A DNA stretch of 7,086 bases, from positions 1 to 7,086 of the forward strand of contig CAJTVF010000087.1 in the NCBI GenBank assembly GCA_910579435.1. The letters run 5' to 3'. Below are positions 4,300 to 7,086 of the stretch, one piece after another (positions within the stretch are counted from its first letter, which is position 1; the number at the start of each line of letters is the position of its first letter). A program made the translations under genes and the position numbers. This stretch comes from an uncultured Oscillibacter sp. (GTDB lineage: Bacteria > Bacillota > Clostridia > Oscillospirales > Oscillospiraceae). The notes beneath the pieces are model-generated. The model ran no database searches. It saw nothing but the letters and a program-made list of their open reading frames with translations, and was not told where the DNA came from.

Positions 4300-6414
4300 A
4301 TGAGCCAGCCCATATTGACCATCGGCATGATTTTCAAAGACGATATCCGCAGCCTGGGGCGGTGCCTTGCCGCGCTGGAGCCCCTGCGCCGGGCGGTGCC
4401 CTGTGAGCTGGTGATGGCGGACACCGGCTCTTCGGACGGCAGCCGGGAGCTGGCAAGCCGCCGGGCGGATATTCTGTTTGACTTTCCCTGGGTGGACGAT
4501 TTTGCCGCCGCCCGGAACGCAGTGATGGACCGGGCCTCCGGGACGTGGTTTTTGAGCCTGGACGCGGACGAGTACCTGGACGGGGACATCCGGGAGCTGG
4601 TGCGCCTTGTCGGCGGAAAGGACGAGCTCTCCCGCCGGGCCACCTTTGGAAAGCTGATTATCCGCAATTATAACAGCTATGAGATGGACGGCAGCTATAC
4701 CGATTTCACCACCCAGCGCCTGGTGCGGATGTCTTCCGGCCAGCGGTTTGAGGGGCGGATTCATGAGACGTGGCGTCCCGCGCCGGAGGATACCACGGTT
4801 CTCCTGCGCTGCGTTCTGCACCACGACGGCTACGTAGGGCTGGATGATGAACGGGGCCGGGCGAAGCGGGAGCGGAACCTCCGGCTGCTCCGCCGGGAGC
4901 TGGAGCGGGACCCGGACGACCTCACCCGCCTTGTGCAGTTTATTGAGAGCGGGCGGAAGGAGCCGGACGTCCTGTTCCATTTGGAGCGGGCGGTGGAGCT
5001 GGTAAAGAAGAAGCCCCAGGGCTGGAATGTGGCCGGCCCGGGCATTTTCCGCTATGCGGTGAGCATTGCCGAGGAGCGGAATCTCCCGGATCTGGAGGAC
5101 CGGGTCCGGCAGGCCATGGAGTGGTTTCCGGACGCCTACTGCGTCCGAATGGATGTAAATTACCTGATGTTCTCCCACCATTGGGAGGCGGGGAACTTCC
5201 GGGACGGCATCCCCTATGGCCGGGCATATCTCTCCGCCTACCGGGACAGCTTCTCCAGCGAGGGGGAGCGGGACCGGGCGCAGCGGGAGACCCTTTTGTG
5301 CGGCGCGCCGAATCACCAGAGAAATATGAAGGTCTTTCTGTCCGCCGCAATTTTGTGGGCGGGAGAGCCGGGGGAGCTGGAGGAGCTTCCGGAGCTCCTG
5401 GGGGATCTGGACTGCGCCGGGCTGAATGTGCAGCAGACCGCCCTTTTGGCGGAGGTCCTCTCCGGCCTCCACGCCAAGAGCCGCCTGGACGCCGAGCCGC
5501 TGCTCCGGGCCGCCTGGGAGGGAATTTTGTCCTCCGAGGGCGGAGAGGACCGGATAAAAGCGCGGAAGGGGGCGTTTCTCCAGGCCGGCGCCAAGGCGTT
5601 TTCCAAGAAACCGGAGCTTCTCCGTCCGGCCTGGGAGGTGTTTCTGCCCCTGGCGGGGGAGTGCGTCTTGGGTGACGCCGCCGCCCTGATGGCCTGTGAG
5701 GAGCCGGAAGAGGCCGCCGGGCTGCTGAGCCGTGTGGAGCGCTGGGAGGAGCTGCCCGCCGCCGCACTGGGGCACGCCCTGGAGCTGGGGGCCGCCTTCC
5801 CTCCGCCGGACCATCCTCTGAATATCGAGGAGATGGACGGCCTTGCGGCCCGTCTGGCCGATGATTCGGAGGGCCTGCGCCGCGTTCTGGACCGGGCCGC
5901 GGCGGCGAACGCGGATGGAAGCCGGCAGTCCCTGGCCTGGGCCCGGTCTCTGGCCCTGGCGGCAGTGCAGAGCTTTGACTGGGCAGATGCGGCCCCCGGG
6001 GGCGTGGAACTGGCCCGGACCTTTGCCCGGGTGGAGTCGGCCTTCCTCGCCGCCTGTTATGCGCCGGAGGTTTTCCAGGGGGAGGCCCTTCGGGTGCTGC
6101 CGCCCATGCACCGCTTCGGCTGGCACTGCGCCCGGGCATTCGATGCCTTGGAAGCGGGAGACCCGCTGGGGTATGTCCGGTTGCTGCGGGCGGGGCTGGA
6201 GACGGCCCCGGAGATGAAGCTCATGGTGGAGTTTCTGACGAAGCATACGCCGGAACTCCAGGCTCCGCCGCCTTCTCCGGAGCTGCGGGCCCTGGCGGAG
6301 CAGGTGCGGACCATGCTGGCGGCTTATGACCCCGAAGACCCGGCGGTGCAGGCCATCAAGGCCAATCCGGTCTATCAGCGGGTGGCGTATCTCATTGAGG
6401 GTGATAACACATGA
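4300..6414 (+). CDS. Large family 2 (GT-A) glycosyltransferase, probably modifying flagellin
   Basis: The 704-residue protein begins with a GT-A fold (about residues 5-220): ILTIGMIFKDD at 5-15, the nucleotide-binding DTGSSDGS at 41-48, WVDDFAAARN at 64-73, the metal-binding LDADE at 87-91 and RFEGRIHETW at 149-158. These match GT2 enzymes of the SunS-like type, which transfer sugars from nucleotide donors to proteins or peptides. From about 220 to the end it is Leu-, Ala- and Glu-rich with paired helices, suggestive of a TPR-like solenoid that could hold the acceptor. This part has no catalytic motif I recognise. No signal peptide or membrane segment is seen, so it should be cytoplasmic, where flagellin is glycosylated before export. 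The start is fixed by AGGAGG 8 bases upstream. It follows flagellin directly and overlaps rfbF by ATGA, implying co-translation. Donor sugar, linkage and acceptor are not shown by the sequence. Flagellin as acceptor is inferred from position. Confidence 0.85.
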   Translation: MSQPILTIGMIFKDDIRSLGRCLAALEPLRRAVPCELVMADTGSSDGSRELASRRADILFDFPWVDDFAAARNAVMDRASGTWFLSLDADEYLDGDIRELVRLVGGKDELSRRATFGKLIIRNYNSYEMDGSYTDFTTQRLVRMSSGQRFEGRIHETWRPAPEDTTVLLRCVLHHDGYVGLDDERGRAKRERNLRLLRRELERDPDDLTRLVQFIESGRKEPDVLFHLERAVELVKKKPQGWNVAGPGIFRYAVSIAEERNLPDLEDRVRQAMEWFPDAYCVRMDVNYLMFSHHWEAGNFRDGIPYGRAYLSAYRDSFSSEGERDRAQRETLLCGAPNHQRNMKVFLSAAILWAGEPGELEELPELLGDLDCAGLNVQQTALLAEVLSGLHAKSRLDAEPLLRAAWEGILSSEGGEDRIKARKGAFLQAGAKAFSKKPELLRPAWEVFLPLAGECVLGDAAALMACEEPEEAAGLLSRVERWEELPAAALGHALELGAAFPPPDHPLNIEEMDGLAARLADDSEGLRRVLDRAAAANADGSRQSLAWARSLALAAVQSFDWADAAPGGVELARTFARVESAFLAACYAPEVFQGEALRVLPPMHRFGWHCARAFDALEAGDPLGYVRLLRAGLETAPEMKLMVEFLTKHTPELQAPPPSPELRALAEQVRTMLAAYDPEDPAVQAIKANPVYQRVAYLIEGDNT

Positions 6415-7086
6415 AGGTTGTGATCCTGGCCGGCGGCCTGGGCACCCGCATCAGCGAGGAGAGCCATTTAAAGCCCAAACCCATGATTGAGATTGGCGGG
6501 CAGCCGATTTTATGGCACATCATGAAGTATTATTCCAGCTTTGGGTTCCACGATTTTGTGATTTGCTGCGGCTATAAGGGACACATCATCAAGGAGTACT
6601 TTGCGGACTATTACCTCCACCGCTCCGACGTGACCTTCGACTTCTCGGCGGAAAACCGAATGACAGTTCATGCCAACGTGGCCGAGCCCTGGCGGGTGAC
6701 GCTGGTAGACACAGGACTGAACACCCAGACCGGCGGGCGGGTCAAGCGCGTGCAGAAGTATATTGGAAATGAATCCTTTATGCTGACCTACGGCGACGGG
6801 GTAAGCAATGTGAACCTCAAAGCGCTGCTGGCACAGCACCGGTCCAGCGGGAAGGTTGTGACATTGACGGGCATCCAGCCCGGCGGCCGCTTCGGCGTGC
6901 TGGACCTGGACGAAAGCGGAAAAACGGTGTCTGGGTTTCGCGAAAAAGCCAAGGAAGATGGCGGCTGGATTAACGGCGGGTTCATGGCCATGACGCCTGA
7001 GGTGTTTGAGTACCTCAAGGAAGAAGAGGGGTGTATTCTGGAGCGTGAACCGTTGGAGCGGCTGGCGCAGGAGGGGAACCTGGGAA
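6411..7086 (+). CDS. rfbF: Glucose-1-phosphate cytidylyltransferase, 3' end cut by the window
   Basis: RfbF (EC 2.7.7.33) joins CTP and glucose-1-phosphate to give CDP-glucose, the precursor of CDP-linked deoxy- and dideoxyhexoses. The start MKVVILAGGLGTRISEE carries the nucleotidyltransferase loop GGLGTR (8-13). It is followed by HLKPKPMIEIGG (19-30), the metal-binding YGDG (127-130), a PGGRFGVL block, GGWINGGF and EREPLE. This order and wording are typical of RfbF rather than RmlA or GalU. The 225 codons present compare with about 257 in the family, so about 30 are missing at the right edge. The ATG overlaps the glycosyltransferase stop (ATGA), with GAGGG a few bases upstream. CDP-glucose 4,6-dehydratase (rfbG) would be expected next but lies outside the window. 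The frame stays open to the edge with no sign of damage. Confidence 0.95.
   Translation, partial: MKVVILAGGLGTRISEESHLKPKPMIEIGGQPILWHIMKYYSSFGFHDFVICCGYKGHIIKEYFADYYLHRSDVTFDFSAENRMTVHANVAEPWRVTLVDTGLNTQTGGRVKRVQKYIGNESFMLTYGDGVSNVNLKALLAQHRSSGKVVTLTGIQPGGRFGVLDLDESGKTVSGFREKAKEDGGWINGGFMAMTPEVFEYLKEEEGCILEREPLERLAQEGNLG

Noticed and set aside
4165..6246. A 693-codon open frame on the - strand opposite the glycosyltransferase, plus a 399-codon Pro/Arg-rich one
   Set aside because: Both are antisense shadows of a very GC-rich gene, with low-complexity translations. The + strand carries clear GT-A motifs, a strong Shine-Dalgarno and an ATGA overlap with rfbF.
1..7086. CRISPR array, tRNA or rRNA genes, phage genes
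   Set aside because: I saw no regularly spaced repeats, no tRNA-like cloverleaf with a TTCGA arm, no rRNA signature and no phage structural or integrase motifs on either strand.

Overview
The window looks like part of a motility and flagellin-glycosylation locus from a high-GC member of the Clostridia. A gut Oscillospiraceae/Oscillibacter-like genome is my best guess, made from protein style, strong Shine-Dalgarno sites and GC-rich third codon positions. It could not be checked by a search. Three clearly functional genes lie on the + strand from 2434 to the right edge. Everything left of them is mobile-element debris and non-coding DNA.

Left part (1-2104). Bases 51-596 are one end of an IS3-family (IS150-like) insertion sequence on the - strand. 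Its orfA has lost its C-terminus, apparently at the end of a second, unidentified element whose tip is at about 1-50. The surviving IS3 end has a terminal inverted repeat and a hairpin that buries the orfA ribosome binding site. Bases 597-1336 hold no convincing gene. They do contain a strong terminator-like double stem (897-968) with a tiny ORF through it, and a sequence very like a sigma-28 (FliA/SigD) flagellar promoter at 1218-1244. Bases 1337-2060 are a dead tnpB (IS200/IS605-type), with a one-base frameshift, a Lys where the first RuvC catalytic Asp is expected, and no C-terminal third. It is closed by an intrinsic terminator at 2053-2104.

Flagellin part (2105-4207). About 330 bases of non-coding leader contain a series of compact GC-rich hairpins. 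The last one presents the loop AUGGAU, which fits the CsrA recognition site, and a second GGA lies in the Shine-Dalgarno. The leader precedes a 568-residue flagellin with intact N- and C-terminal D0/D1 regions and a long variable centre. Flagellin ends at a perfect 10-bp terminator, followed by a second 49-base inverted repeat.

Glycosylation part (4300-7086). A 704-residue GT-A glycosyltransferase with a long helical C-terminal region overlaps, by ATGA, the start of rfbF (glucose-1-phosphate cytidylyltransferase), which is cut by the window edge. A plausible reading is that RfbF starts a CDP-sugar pathway while the glycosyltransferase modifies flagellin in the cytoplasm before export. That link rests on gene order and is inference.

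No complete new system is visible. The best leads are the structured flagellin leader with its CsrA-like sites, the displaced sigma-28-like promoter, and the nuclease-site-altered tnpB remnant upstream of a flagellin gene.
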